Assembly (NCBI GenBank): GCA_009912235.1
Contig: WNDS01000002.1
Location: forward strand, 806,001 to 870,000
Length of the DNA stretch: 64,000 nt
Reading direction: 5' to 3'
From: Stenotrophomonas maltophilia
GTDB taxonomy: Bacteria > Pseudomonadota > Gammaproteobacteria > Xanthomonadales > Xanthomonadaceae
Below, piece after piece: positions 1 to 8,039 of the stretch; the stretch's first letter is position 1, and every line of letters begins with the position of its first letter. A program made the translations under genes and the position numbers. The notes below the pieces were generated by a model that ran no database searches, was not told the DNA's origin, and saw only the letters and a list, made by a program, of their open reading frames with translations.

Positions 1-2
1 AC

Positions 3-1808
3 ACCGCGCGCCCGAACCACCTGGCGCAGGAAGTGATCGACAACTCGGTGGACGAGGCCCTCGCCGGCCACGCCCGTTCGATCGAGATCACCCTGTACAA
101 GGACGGCAGCGTGGAGGTCAGCGATGACGGCCGCGGCATGCCGGTGGACATCCACCCGGAAGAGAAGATTCCCGGTGTGGAACTGATCCTGACCCGCCTG
201 CATGCGGGCGGCAAGTTCAGCAACAACAACTACACCTTCTCCGGCGGCCTGCACGGCGTCGGCGTCAGCGTGGTCAACGCGCTGTCCACGCTGGTGGAAG
301 TGCACATCAAGCGCGAAGGCGCCGAGCACCGCATCACCTTCCGCAACGGCGACCGCGCCACCCCGCTGGAAGTGGTCGGCACCGTCGGCAAGAAGAACAC
401 CGGTACCCGCGTGCGCTTCTGGCCGGACCCGAAGTACTTCGACACGCCCAAGTTCGCCGTGCGCGCGCTCAAGCACCTGCTGCGCGCCAAGGCCGTGCTG
501 TGCCCGGGCCTGACCGTGAAGCTGACCGACGAAGCCACCGGCGAAGTCGACACCTGGTACTACGAAGACGGCCTGCGCGATTACCTGGAGCTGGAACTGG
601 GCGAGCGCGAATCGCTGCCGGCCGACCTGTTCGTGGGCACCCTGAAGAAGGACACCGAAATCGTCGACTGGGCCGTGGCCTGGCTGCCGGAAGGTGAGCT
701 GGTGCAGGAAAGCTACGTCAACCTGATTCCCACCGCCCAGCACGGCACCCACGTCAACGGCCTGCGTACCGGCCTGACCGAGGCGCTGCGCGAGTTCTGC
801 GACTTCCGCAACCTGCTGCCGCGTGGCGTCAAGCTGGCGCCGGAAGACGTGTGGGGCCGCGTGTCGTTCGTGCTCTCGCTGAAGATGACCGACCCGCAGT
901 TCAGCGGCCAGACCAAGGAACGCCTATCCTCGCGCCAGGCGGCCGGCTTCATCGAAGGCGCAGCGCACGATGCCTTCAGCCTGCTGCTGAACCAGAACGT
1001 GGACCTGGGCGAGAAGATCGCGCAGATCGCCATCGAGCGCGCCAGTGCGCGCCTGAAGACCGAGAAGCTGGTCGTCCGCAAGAAGGTCACCCAGGGCCCG
1101 GCACTGCCCGGCAAGCTGGCCGACTGCATCAGCCAGGACTTGTCGCGCACCGAACTGTTCCTGGTGGAGGGCGACTCGGCAGGCGGCAGCGCCAAGCAGG
1201 CCCGCGACAAGGATTTCCAGGCGATCCTGCCGCTGCGCGGCAAGATCCTCAACGCCTGGGAAGTCCCGTCCAACAGCGTGCTGGCCTCGGAGGAAGTGCA
1301 CAACCTGGCCGTGGCCATCGGCTGCGACCCGGGCAAGGAAGACATCGCCGGCCTGCGTTACGGCAAGGTGGTGATCCTGGCCGACGCGGACTCGGACGGC
1401 CTGCACATCGCCACGCTGCTGACCGCCCTGTTCCTGAAGCACTTCCCGGCGCTGGTCGATGCCGGCCACGTGTTCGTGGCGATGCCGCCGCTGTTCCGCG
1501 TCGACGTGGGCAAGCAGGTGTTCTACGCCCTGGACGAGGAAGAAAAGCGCTCGATCCTGGACAAGATCGAACGCGAGAAGATCAAGGGCGCGGTCAACGT
1601 GACCCGCTTCAAGGGCCTGGGCGAAATGAACCCGCCGCAGCTGCGCGAATCCACCATCCACCCCGATACGCGCCGCCTGGTGCAGCTGACGGTGGATGAC
1701 GGCGAACAGACCCGTTCGCTGATGGACATGCTGCTGGCCAAGAAGCGTGCGTCCGACCGCAAGGGCTGGCTGGAGAGCAAGGGCGACCTGGCCTCGCTGG
1801 AAGCCTGA
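3..1808 (+). CDS. parE: DNA topoisomerase IV subunit B (5' end outside window)
   Basis: ATPase subunit of topoisomerase IV, which decatenates daughter chromosomes together with ParC. The reading frame is open from base 3, so about 28 N-terminal residues lie outside the window. Visible in order are the GHKL ATP-binding motifs (DNSVDEALAGH, DDGRGMP, GGLHGVGVSVVNA), the transducer domain, and the TOPRIM motifs EGDSAGGSA and DADSDG. The length (601 residues here) and the QTRSLMDMLLAKKRA-type C-terminus fit ParE rather than the longer GyrB. A GTG at 33 is internal and not the start. The gene looks intact and is followed by a 40-bp palindromic repeat. Confidence 0.96.
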   Translation, partial: TARPNHLAQEVIDNSVDEALAGHARSIEITLYKDGSVEVSDDGRGMPVDIHPEEKIPGVELILTRLHAGGKFSNNNYTFSGGLHGVGVSVVNALSTLVEVHIKREGAEHRITFRNGDRATPLEVVGTVGKKNTGTRVRFWPDPKYFDTPKFAVRALKHLLRAKAVLCPGLTVKLTDEATGEVDTWYYEDGLRDYLELELGERESLPADLFVGTLKKDTEIVDWAVAWLPEGELVQESYVNLIPTAQHGTHVNGLRTGLTEALREFCDFRNLLPRGVKLAPEDVWGRVSFVLSLKMTDPQFSGQTKERLSSRQAAGFIEGAAHDAFSLLLNQNVDLGEKIAQIAIERASARLKTEKLVVRKKVTQGPALPGKLADCISQDLSRTELFLVEGDSAGGSAKQARDKDFQAILPLRGKILNAWEVPSNSVLASEEVHNLAVAIGCDPGKEDIAGLRYGKVVILADADSDGLHIATLLTALFLKHFPALVDAGHVFVAMPPLFRVDVGKQVFYALDEEEKRSILDKIEREKIKGAVNVTRFKGLGEMNPPQLRESTIHPDTRRLVQLTVDDGEQTRSLMDMLLAKKRASDRKGWLESKGDLASLEA

Positions 1809-1828
1809 CCCCGGCGCCGGGCTAGCAC

Positions 1829-1868
1829 GGGGTCGGATCCCTTTCCGCCAGGAAAGGGCTATGACCCC
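1829..1868. repeat. 40-bp GGGGTC/GACCCC palindrome, copy 1
   Basis: Imperfect inverted repeat beginning GGGGTCGGATCC and ending CTATGACCCC, with a CCTTTCC/GGAAAGG inner stem. It lies just 3' of parE. Four more copies are at 4455, 4596, 11440 and 44915. It may act as a terminator-like hairpin. Confidence 0.75.
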
Positions 1869-1973
1869 AAGACCCGACCCTTCCCGCCCGCCGATGTGAT
1901 GGCGTGCGTCACCTGCACGCCACCGGCAGGCCCGCTGGCGTGATAATGGGCGCAGACCCGCGCGGACACCGAC

Positions 1974-2549
1974 TTGCCCTCCAATGCCCTGCTGTTTCCC
2001 GGCCTGCCGCTGCACAGCGCCCGGCTGGTACTGAGCCCGATCCGCCGTGACGATGCGGCGGCCCTGTTCGCCCTGCAGTCCGACCCGGCGATGACGCACT
2101 GGTGGCACCACCCGGCGTGGACGCGCGCGGCGCAGGCCAAGGCCCAGATCGACGATGACCTGGCCGCCTTCACCACCGGCACCCAGCTGAAGCTGGCCGT
2201 GCGCGATGCGCGCGATGGCCCGTTGCTGGGCATCTGCGTGGTGTTCGCCATCGACCGCCAGGCCGCTCGCGCCGAGATCGGCTACCTGCTCTCGCCCGGC
2301 GTGCAGGGGCGCGGCTACATGCACGAGGCGCTGGCCTGCGTGCAGGACTACCTGTTCGGCACCCTGCGCCTGCACCGGCTGGAAGCGGAGATCGACCCGC
2401 GCAACGCGGCGTCGGCGCATGTGCTTGAGCGCCTGGGCTACCAGCACGAGGGCGTGCTGCGGCAGCGCTGGCACCTGCACGGCGCATGGGCCGATTCGGC
2501 CATCTATGGCCTGCTGGCACCGGCAACCGGCGAAGCCGCCGCCACTTGA
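1974..2549 (+). CDS. GNAT family N-acetyltransferase (RimJ/RimL-like)
   Basis: Predicted acetyl-CoA dependent N-acetyltransferase, 191 aa. The N-terminal strand-helix (SARLVLSPIRRDDAAALFAL) and the acetyl-CoA loop SPGVQGRGYMHEAL, followed by RLHRLEAEIDPRNAAS, are typical of the RimJ/RimL branch acting on ribosomal proteins or small amines. The substrate cannot be told. The TTG at 1974 is the start that keeps the full first strand; there is no strong ribosome binding site, so the start is uncertain. It is a single gene between parE and the S10 peptidase. Confidence 0.85.
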   Translation: MPSNALLFPGLPLHSARLVLSPIRRDDAAALFALQSDPAMTHWWHHPAWTRAAQAKAQIDDDLAAFTTGTQLKLAVRDARDGPLLGICVVFAIDRQAARAEIGYLLSPGVQGRGYMHEALACVQDYLFGTLRLHRLEAEIDPRNAASAHVLERLGYQHEGVLRQRWHLHGAWADSAIYGLLAPATGEAAAT

Positions 2550-2648
2550 CCGGATCGGGCGTCACGCCACGCCCATGCCTTTGGACACATCCCGGATGGG
2601 GCCGCGCGCCCTAGCATCGAAAACCCGTTTCCCATCCGCGTTGCTGCC

Positions 2649-4157
2649 ATGACTCCCCTGTTGCGCAAGGCCGCCCTGTGCGTCGGCCTGCTTCTTGCCG
2701 TTCCCGCCGCCAGCTGGGCGGCAGACACGCCCGCCCCCGACAAGGCCAAGGCCAAGGCCGCCGCCGATGCGGCCGAACTGCCGGCCCTGCCCGCCGATGC
2801 CTCGGTCAAGCAGAGCATCCGCCTGGGCGGGCGCAGCCTGGACTACACCGCAACGGTCGGCACGCTGCCGGTACGCGACGGCCAGGGCAAGGTGATCGCC
2901 GATGTGGTGTTCACCGCTTACACGATGCCAGGCAAGAACCGCCCGGTGACCTTCGCCCTGAACGGCGGGCCGGGTGCCTCGTCGGTCTACCTCAACATGG
3001 GCGCGATCGGGCCCAAGGTGGTCACCTTCGGTTCGGAAGGCGACAGCGCCTCGGCACCGGCCACCCTGCACGACAACCCCGGCACCTGGCTGGACTTCAC
3101 CGACCTGGTGTTCATCGACCCGGTGAGTACCGGCTTCAGCCGTTCGCGCATTCCCGACGAGGAAGCCAAGAAGCAGCTGTACACGCCCAACGCGGACATC
3201 GAGTACCTGTCGCGCAGCATCTACGACTGGCTGCTGCGCAACCAGCGCATGGGCGCGCGCAAGTACCTGACCGGTGAAAGCTACGGCGGCTACCGCGGCC
3301 CGCGCATCACCCACTACCTGCAGACGCGACTGGGCGTGGCGATGAACGGCCTGGTGCTGGTATCGCCGTACCTGAGCCCGACGCTGGAAGACAACGCCGA
3401 CGTTTCGCCGATGGCGTGGATGCAGACGTTGCCGTCGATCGCAGCGGCCAACCTGGAGCGCAAGGGCCAGCTGACCGATGCGGCCATGCGCCAGGTGATC
3501 GATTACACCCGCGGGGACTACGTGACGGCGCTGCTGAAGGGCCGCAGCGACCCGCAGGCGACCGAGGCGATGCTGCGCCGGGTGACCGAGCTGACCGGGC
3601 TGGACCCGCAGTTCGTGCGCCGCGCCGGTGGCCGCCTGGAAACGCAGGCCTACCTGCGCGAAGTGTTCCGCGACAAGGGCACGCTGGGCAGCCGCTATGA
3701 CTCGAACGTGACCGCGTTCGATCCGTTCCCGAACGATCCGGAGCAGCGCGCGAACGATCCGCTGCTGGACAGCATCATTGCGCCGACGACCACGGCGATG
3801 GTGGACTTCGTGACCCGGGTGGTGGGCTGGAAGGTGGATGGCCGCTACCAGGCGCTGAACTACGAGGTGAACCGGCTGTGGGACCGCAACGGCGACCTGC
3901 GCCAGGGGGCGGTGACGCAGCTGCGCCAGGCGGTGGCGATCGATCCGCGCCTGCAGGTGCTGATCGCGCACGGCTGGAATGACCTGTCGTGCCCGTTCAT
4001 TGGTTCGATCCTGACGGTGGACCAGATGCCGACGATGGGCAGCGACCCGAACCGCGTGCAGGTGCGCAGCTACCCGGGTGGGCACATGTTCTACAACCGC
4101 CCGGACAGCCAGGCCGCGTTCCGCAATGACGTGAAGGCGCTGTTCGAACGTAACTGA
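2649..4157 (+). CDS. Secreted S10 family serine carboxypeptidase-like protein
   Basis: Predicted exported serine peptidase of family S10, 502 aa. A signal peptide (residues 1-25, ending AASWAA) precedes the alpha/beta-hydrolase fold. NGGPGASS (about 105-112) forms the oxyanion region and GESYGG carries the nucleophile Ser211. Asp445 (GWNDLSCP) and His479 (PGGHMFY) complete the triad in the expected order. It should act in the periplasm or outside the cell on peptide C-termini; the substrate is unknown. It stands alone, and the hairpin-rich region after it ends in a terminator at 4560. Confidence 0.9.
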   Translation: MTPLLRKAALCVGLLLAVPAASWAADTPAPDKAKAKAAADAAELPALPADASVKQSIRLGGRSLDYTATVGTLPVRDGQGKVIADVVFTAYTMPGKNRPVTFALNGGPGASSVYLNMGAIGPKVVTFGSEGDSASAPATLHDNPGTWLDFTDLVFIDPVSTGFSRSRIPDEEAKKQLYTPNADIEYLSRSIYDWLLRNQRMGARKYLTGESYGGYRGPRITHYLQTRLGVAMNGLVLVSPYLSPTLEDNADVSPMAWMQTLPSIAAANLERKGQLTDAAMRQVIDYTRGDYVTALLKGRSDPQATEAMLRRVTELTGLDPQFVRRAGGRLETQAYLREVFRDKGTLGSRYDSNVTAFDPFPNDPEQRANDPLLDSIIAPTTTAMVDFVTRVVGWKVDGRYQALNYEVNRLWDRNGDLRQGAVTQLRQAVAIDPRLQVLIAHGWNDLSCPFIGSILTVDQMPTMGSDPNRVQVRSYPGGHMFYNRPDSQAAFRNDVKALFERN

Positions 4158-4174
4158 TGCGTGGTGTGGTGGTG

Positions 4175-4193
4175 GCCGGGCCTGCGGCCCGGC
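4175..4193. repeat. GCCGGGCC/GGCCCGGC hairpin
   Basis: A perfect 8-bp inverted repeat with a 3-base loop just 3' of the S10 gene. It opens a 490-bp gene-free stretch (4158-4649) that also holds degenerate CAACYG hexamers (4203-4250), a MITE-like element, two GTGCCGACC hairpins, two 40-bp palindromes and a terminator. Confidence 0.6.
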
Positions 4194-4202
4194 ACCCGCC
4201 GG

Positions 4203-4250
4203 ATCAACTGCCACTGCAACGGCAACTGCAACCGCAACCGCAACTGCAAA
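4203..4250 (+). repeat. Degenerate CAACTG/CAACCG hexamer array
   Basis: About eight loosely conserved six-base units of the form CAACYG/CTGCAA in a row. It does not read as a plausible protein and lies between the S10 gene and the MITE-like element. Its origin is unknown; slippage expansion of a short seed is a simple explanation. Confidence 0.5.
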
Positions 4251-4266
4251 AGCCGGCATTCCGTGG

Positions 4267-4375
4267 GAAGGCGGGATGGGGGGCGCGCGGGGGCGGCAAA
4301 AGCTGCTCCTGCGTGCCTCGTAGAGCGCCATCCATGGCGCTCTGCGCCCCCGCCTGCCCTCCCCACCCCGCCTTC
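4267..4375. repeat. MITE-like palindromic element, copy 1
   Basis: A 109-bp gene-free element with near-perfect terminal inverted repeats (GAAGGCGGGATGGGG at 4267-4281 against its complement at 4361-4375, 14 of 15). Inside is a GTAG-type hairpin around GAGCGCCATCCATGGCGCTC. Bases 4295-4359 (65 bp) are identical, in inverted orientation, to 11515-11579. Homology continues weakly into the right flank. Open frames in it are by-products of composition. Confidence 0.7.
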
Positions 4376-4433
4376 GACAGCTTCCCGTGAGGTGTCGGGG
4401 CCGGCTGCTGTTGGGGCCGGCTGTTGTTGGTGG

Positions 4434-4530
4434 GTGCCGACCGTTGGTCGGCACGGGGTCGGATCCCGTTGCCTTGCAATGGGCTCTGACCCTAGTTCTG
4501 CCCCGGTAGGTGCCGACCGTTGGTCGGCAC
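4434..4530. repeat. Two direct copies of the GTGCCGACC hairpin
   Basis: GTGCCGACCGTTGGTCGGCAC occurs at 4434-4454 and again at 4510-4530 (each a 9-bp stem with a 3-base loop), the second preceded by GTAG. One copy of the 40-bp palindrome (4455-4493) sits between them. The arrangement resembles paired REP/SMAG elements of Stenotrophomonas. Confidence 0.7.
4455..4493. repeat. 40-bp GGGGTC/GACCCC palindrome, copy 2
   Basis: GGGGTCGGATCCCGTT...CTCTGACCC; same family as at 1829, less perfect at the 3' edge. It is flanked directly by two GTGCCGACC hairpins. Confidence 0.7.
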
Positions 4531-4559
4531 GCTGGATACGGAAAAATTCTTTGCCCATG

Positions 4560-4592
4560 AAAAAAGCCCGCCGGAAACCGGCGGGCTTTTTT
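4560..4592. terminator. Rho-independent terminator, bidirectional
   Basis: AAAAAAGCCCGCCGG then a short loop and CCGGCGGGCTTTTTT: a 9-bp GC stem flanked by A and T tracts, so it can work on both strands. It lies between the S10 peptidase (+) and the convergent phosphate transporter operon (-). Confidence 0.88.
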
Positions 4593-4595
4593 ATC

Positions 4596-4636
4596 GGGGT
4601 CAAATCCTTTTCCCGCAGGGAAAGGGCGCTGACCCC
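4596..4636. repeat. 40-bp GGGGTC/GACCCC palindrome, copy 3
   Basis: GGGGTCAAATCC...GGGCGCTGACCCC, next to the terminator and 14 bp from the 3' end of the phosphate transporter gene. Confidence 0.7.
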
Positions 4637-4649
4637 AAGGCTGCTGGCA

Positions 4650-5771
4650 TCAGGTCCAGCCGAACAGCTCGAACAGCTTCAGGATCAGGTACGCGCAACC
4701 GCCGGCGGCGGGGATCGTGAGGATCCAGGCCCAGACGATGCGCTCGATCACGCCGAACTTCAGCGAACGCGGGTTCTTGGCGAAGCCCACGCCCATGATG
4801 GCGGTGGAGATGCTGTGGGTGGTCGAGACCGGCATGCCGAAGTGGGCGGCCAGGGTCAGGATGGTGGCCGAGCTGGTCTCCGCGGCAAAGCCGTGGATCG
4901 GGTGCAGCTTCACCATCTTGTGGCCCAGGGTCTTGATGATCTTCCAGCCGCCCGAGGCAGTACCGGCGGCCATCACCACGGCGCAGGTCAGCACGATCCA
5001 CATCGCGATGCCGTCGCCGGCGCTGGCGTCGGGGTGCAGGAAGCCCAGCCAGGACGGCAGGTCGTTCAGCGCACCGGTCGCTTCAGCGCCGATCAGGGTC
5101 ATGGCGATGATGCCCATGGTCTTCTGCGCATCGTTGTGGCCGTGGGCGAAGCCCATGTAGGCCGCCGAAGCGATCTGCGCCTTGCCGAAGAACGCGTTGA
5201 CGATGCGCGGGCGGGCCAGGCGGCCGATGGCGCCGCCGAGCTTGGCCAGGCCGGCGATCATCGCCCACAGCAGCACCATCACCACGATGCCGAGGATGAA
5301 GCCGGCGATGGGCGAGGTGATCATCGGCACGAACACCTTCCACAGCAGGCCCTTGTTCTGCGCCCAGCTGCCCAGGCGTTCGGACCAGATGAGGGCATCC
5401 CAGTTGTTGTGGGCCGCGGCCAGGCCGGCGCCGCACAGGCCGCCGATCAATGCGTGCGAGGACGAGGACGGCAGACCCTTCCACCAGGTGATCAGGTTCC
5501 AGATGATGCCGCCCAGCAGCGCGCACAGGATCACCTGCGGGGTCACGTCGACCACGTTGGTGTTGAGCAGGCCCGAGGCGATGGTGAGGGCAACGGCGGT
5601 GCCGGTCAGCGCACCGAAGAGGTTCATGACCGCGGCCAGCATCACCGCCCAGCCGGGCGAGAGCACCTTGGTCGCCACCACGGTGGCAATGGAGTTGGCG
5701 GTGTCGTGGAAGCCGTTGATGAACTCGAAAACGAGCGCGGCCAGGATCACCACCAGGACGAGGGTGAGCAT
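4650..5771 (-). CDS. pit: Low-affinity inorganic phosphate transporter (PiT family)
   Basis: Proton- or cation-coupled phosphate permease of the inner membrane, 373 aa with about ten hydrophobic segments. Both PiT half-signatures are visible: NGFHDTANSIATVV near residue 20 and FAHGHNDAQKTMG in the second half, the duplicated topology of the family. It is the second gene of a two-gene operon, starting 13 bp after the DUF47 gene, a pairing widespread in bacteria. It ends in front of a palindrome and terminator. Confidence 0.93.
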   Translation of the reverse strand: MLTLVLVVILAALVFEFINGFHDTANSIATVVATKVLSPGWAVMLAAVMNLFGALTGTAVALTIASGLLNTNVVDVTPQVILCALLGGIIWNLITWWKGLPSSSSHALIGGLCGAGLAAAHNNWDALIWSERLGSWAQNKGLLWKVFVPMITSPIAGFILGIVVMVLLWAMIAGLAKLGGAIGRLARPRIVNAFFGKAQIASAAYMGFAHGHNDAQKTMGIIAMTLIGAEATGALNDLPSWLGFLHPDASAGDGIAMWIVLTCAVVMAAGTASGGWKIIKTLGHKMVKLHPIHGFAAETSSATILTLAAHFGMPVSTTHSISTAIMGVGFAKNPRSLKFGVIERIVWAWILTIPAAGGCAYLILKLFELFGWT

Positions 5772-5784
5772 CGGTAAGCGTCCG

Positions 5785-6411
5785 TCAGCTGTTCTTCAAC
5801 ACGATCTGGTACGCCACCACACCGGCCTCGCGGCAGCGGTCGATGGCCTTTTCCAGGATCTCGAAGAACTCCTTCAACAGGAACATCTGCAGGTTGTCCA
5901 GGCGGCCCGAGTAGATGTCGCGGTACAGCTCCAGCATCAGGCGGTCGGCTTCGTTTTCCAGCGAACGCAGCCGCTCGTTCAGCGCGGTCATGCGGTCCAG
6001 GTTCATGTGGCGCAGGTCGGCCACCATCTCCACCACCACGCCGGCCGCCTGTTCCAGCATCGCCGCGCGCGGCGCGAAGTCGATGTGCTCCAGGTGGGTC
6101 GTGGCCAGCGAATAGCGATCGGCGAACTTCTCGATCTGCTTGGGAATCTTGTACAGCGCCGAGCCCAGCGCTTCGATGTCCTCGCGCTCGATCGGGGTCA
6201 TGAAGCTGTCCACCAGGGCCTGGCTGATCTTGTCCGAGGCGGCGCGTTCGCGCAGGCGGGCCAGCTTGAACGCGTCCAGTGCCGGATGGAGGTCGGCCTC
6301 GCGCAGCATGGCGTGCAACGCCTTGGCGGCATCGTGGGCCGCGACGGCAGCCTCATCGAGCAGGGTGTAGAACTGTTTGCCGGAACCAAAGATGGTCTGC
6401 AGTGAGAACAT
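5785..6411 (-). CDS. DUF47 family protein (PhoU-like, Pit accessory)
   Basis: A 208-aa, all-helical soluble protein of the DUF47/PhoU-like family. The start MFSLQTIFGSGKQFYTLLDEAA and long amphipathic helices with few aromatic residues are characteristic. Relatives are encoded with PiT transporters and are thought to modulate phosphate or metal-phosphate uptake; the mechanism here is inferred from the neighbour. The first gene of the pit operon, divergent from the CNNM/CorC gene. Confidence 0.9.
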   Translation of the reverse strand: MFSLQTIFGSGKQFYTLLDEAAVAAHDAAKALHAMLREADLHPALDAFKLARLRERAASDKISQALVDSFMTPIEREDIEALGSALYKIPKQIEKFADRYSLATTHLEHIDFAPRAAMLEQAAGVVVEMVADLRHMNLDRMTALNERLRSLENEADRLMLELYRDIYSGRLDNLQMFLLKEFFEILEKAIDRCREAGVVAYQIVLKNS

Positions 6412-6589
6412 GAGAAACCTGTTCGCCGTCGCGGGATGGACGGCACCAATGGGGAATTATGACGGCTTGATGACCGTTCCGGGTATCCCCGGTGGCAGCG
6501 GCGTGCGTCGGAGGACCAAGCTGAATGGGCGCTTGCACAGCCAGGGGCGGCGTTTGCTAAGATGCCCGCGCGCCTTCCGGGCGCACCCT

Positions 6590-6703
6590 ATGGACGACGA
6601 CCCTTATCCCCCCGCGCCGCGCCAGGCCCTGCTGCTGAGCGCCAGCCGCCACCACAAGCACCCGCCCTCCCTGCCACCAACCGGGGACGACGCCCGTGTT
6701 TGA
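6590..6703 (+). CDS. Candidate 37-codon acidic/proline-rich leader peptide
   Basis: A small frame beginning MDDDPYPPAPRQ and containing a second proline-rich stretch (HPPSLPPTGDD). It ends at TGA 6701-6703, eight bases into the next gene, whose GTG start is at 6696. A possible -10 (TAAGAT near 6558) and a GCGCC-TTCCG-GGCGC hairpin lie upstream. The acidic-plus-proline start resembles the enterobacterial MgtL leader (MEPDPTPLP), in which such residues destabilise ribosomes at low Mg2+. There is no clear ribosome binding site, so translation is a hypothesis; the frame could be chance in GC-rich DNA. Confidence 0.4.
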   Translation: MDDDPYPPAPRQALLLSASRHHKHPPSLPPTGDDARV

Positions 6704-8039
6704 ATTCCTGATTGTCCTGGCCCTGATCGTCTTCAACGGCTTCTTTGCCATGTCCGAGATGTCGGTCATGACCTCGCGCAAGAGCCGCCTGAAGCAGATG
6801 GCCGGCAGTTCCAAGCGCGCCGCCAAGGCGCTGGAGCTGTCCGAGCGGCCCGAAAACTTCCTGTCCACGGTCCAGATCGGCATCACCCTGGGCGGCATCC
6901 TGACCGGTGTTTACGGCGGTGAGGCCATCGGCAACACCATCGCCCAGCATCTGCAGGCCATCTTCCCTGCCCTGGCCGCGCCCATCTCGCTGTTCGCCGA
7001 CCCGCAGCCGTGGGCCGTGCTGATCGGCAAGACCCTGGCGGTGGCGCTGATCACCTTCCTGACGCTGATCTTCGGCGAGCTGGTGCCCAAGCGCTTGGCC
7101 ATCACCCGCTCGGAGGACATCGCCGGGCTGGTCGCGGTGCCGATGAGCTGGCTGGCACGCATCGCCTTCCCGGCGGTCTGGCTGCTCTCGCACACCACCC
7201 GGCTGGTGCTGCGCCTGTTCGGGCTGGGCAAGGACGAGGCCGCGTCGGTGACCGAAGAGGAAATCCGCATGCTGGTGGCCGAAAGCCACGAGGCCGGCGT
7301 GATCGACATCCACGAGCGCGACATGATGAACCGCGTCATGCGCCTGGGCGACCGCACCGCCGACAGCCTGATGACCCCGCGCAACCGCATTGCCTGGCTC
7401 GACACCCAGGCCGGCACGGAAAAGAACCTGGCCATCATGGCCGAGCACGAGTTCTCGCGGTACCCGGTGTACCGCGACAACGACATGGACGTGGTGGGCG
7501 TGCTGGAACTGAAATCGCTGGCCACGCGCATGGCGCGCGGTGACAACGCGCTGTTCCAGACCCTGCGCGAGCCGTTGTACGTGTCCGAATCCACCCATGC
7601 GATGAAGCTGCTGGAGATCTTCCGCGAGGAACAGCAGTCGATGGCGCTGGTGGTGGACGAGTACGGCGAGATCCAGGGCCTGGTGACCATCAGCGACCTG
7701 ATGGGCGCGGTGGTCGGCCGCCTGCAGGCGGTGGAGAACGCCGACGAGGATGCGCTGGTGGTGACCCGCGAAGACGGCTCGCTGCTGGTGGACGGCTCGC
7801 TGCCGGTGGATGACCTGCGCGAGCTGATGGGCACCAACGAACTGCCCGACGCCGAAGAAGGCGACTACTACACGCTGGCCGGCATGTGCATCCACTTCTT
7901 CGGCCGCATCCCGCACGCCGGCGAGTATTTCGACTGGGCCGGCTGGCGCATCGAGATCGTGGACCTGGACGGTGCGCGCGTGGACAAGCTGCTGCTGCGC
8001 ATGCTCTCCGACGAGCAGGCCGATGAGCTCACCGCCTGA
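6696..8039 (+). CDS. Hemolysin-family CNNM/CorC-type membrane transporter
   Basis: A 447-aa inner-membrane protein of the DUF21-CBS-CorC_HlyC architecture. The N-terminal half (1-190) is a DUF21/CNNM membrane domain (NGFFAMSEMSVMTSRKSRL is its signature). A pair of CBS domains follows (about 210-330; SRYPVYRDN and DEYGEIQGLVTISDLMG), then the C-terminal CorC_HlyC domain. Relatives transport or efflux Mg2+/Co2+ or polyamines. The GTG start at 6696 is supported by GGGGACG seven bases upstream. The gene overlaps a leader frame at its 5' end and the ExoD-like gene by 17 bp at its 3' end, so the two probably form one unit. Confidence 0.9.
   Translation: MFEFLIVLALIVFNGFFAMSEMSVMTSRKSRLKQMAGSSKRAAKALELSERPENFLSTVQIGITLGGILTGVYGGEAIGNTIAQHLQAIFPALAAPISLFADPQPWAVLIGKTLAVALITFLTLIFGELVPKRLAITRSEDIAGLVAVPMSWLARIAFPAVWLLSHTTRLVLRLFGLGKDEAASVTEEEIRMLVAESHEAGVIDIHERDMMNRVMRLGDRTADSLMTPRNRIAWLDTQAGTEKNLAIMAEHEFSRYPVYRDNDMDVVGVLELKSLATRMARGDNALFQTLREPLYVSESTHAMKLLEIFREEQQSMALVVDEYGEIQGLVTISDLMGAVVGRLQAVENADEDALVVTREDGSLLVDGSLPVDDLRELMGTNELPDAEEGDYYTLAGMCIHFFGRIPHAGEYFDWAGWRIEIVDLDGARVDKLLLRMLSDEQADELTA

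Noticed and set aside
4161..5777. Long plus-strand frame opposite the phosphate transporter
   Set aside because: It is antisense to pit and DUF47, and its composition mirrors theirs; no family resemblance or start signal. The same holds for the long frames opposite parE, hemN, gntP, uvrC, msbA, comEC and the kinase.
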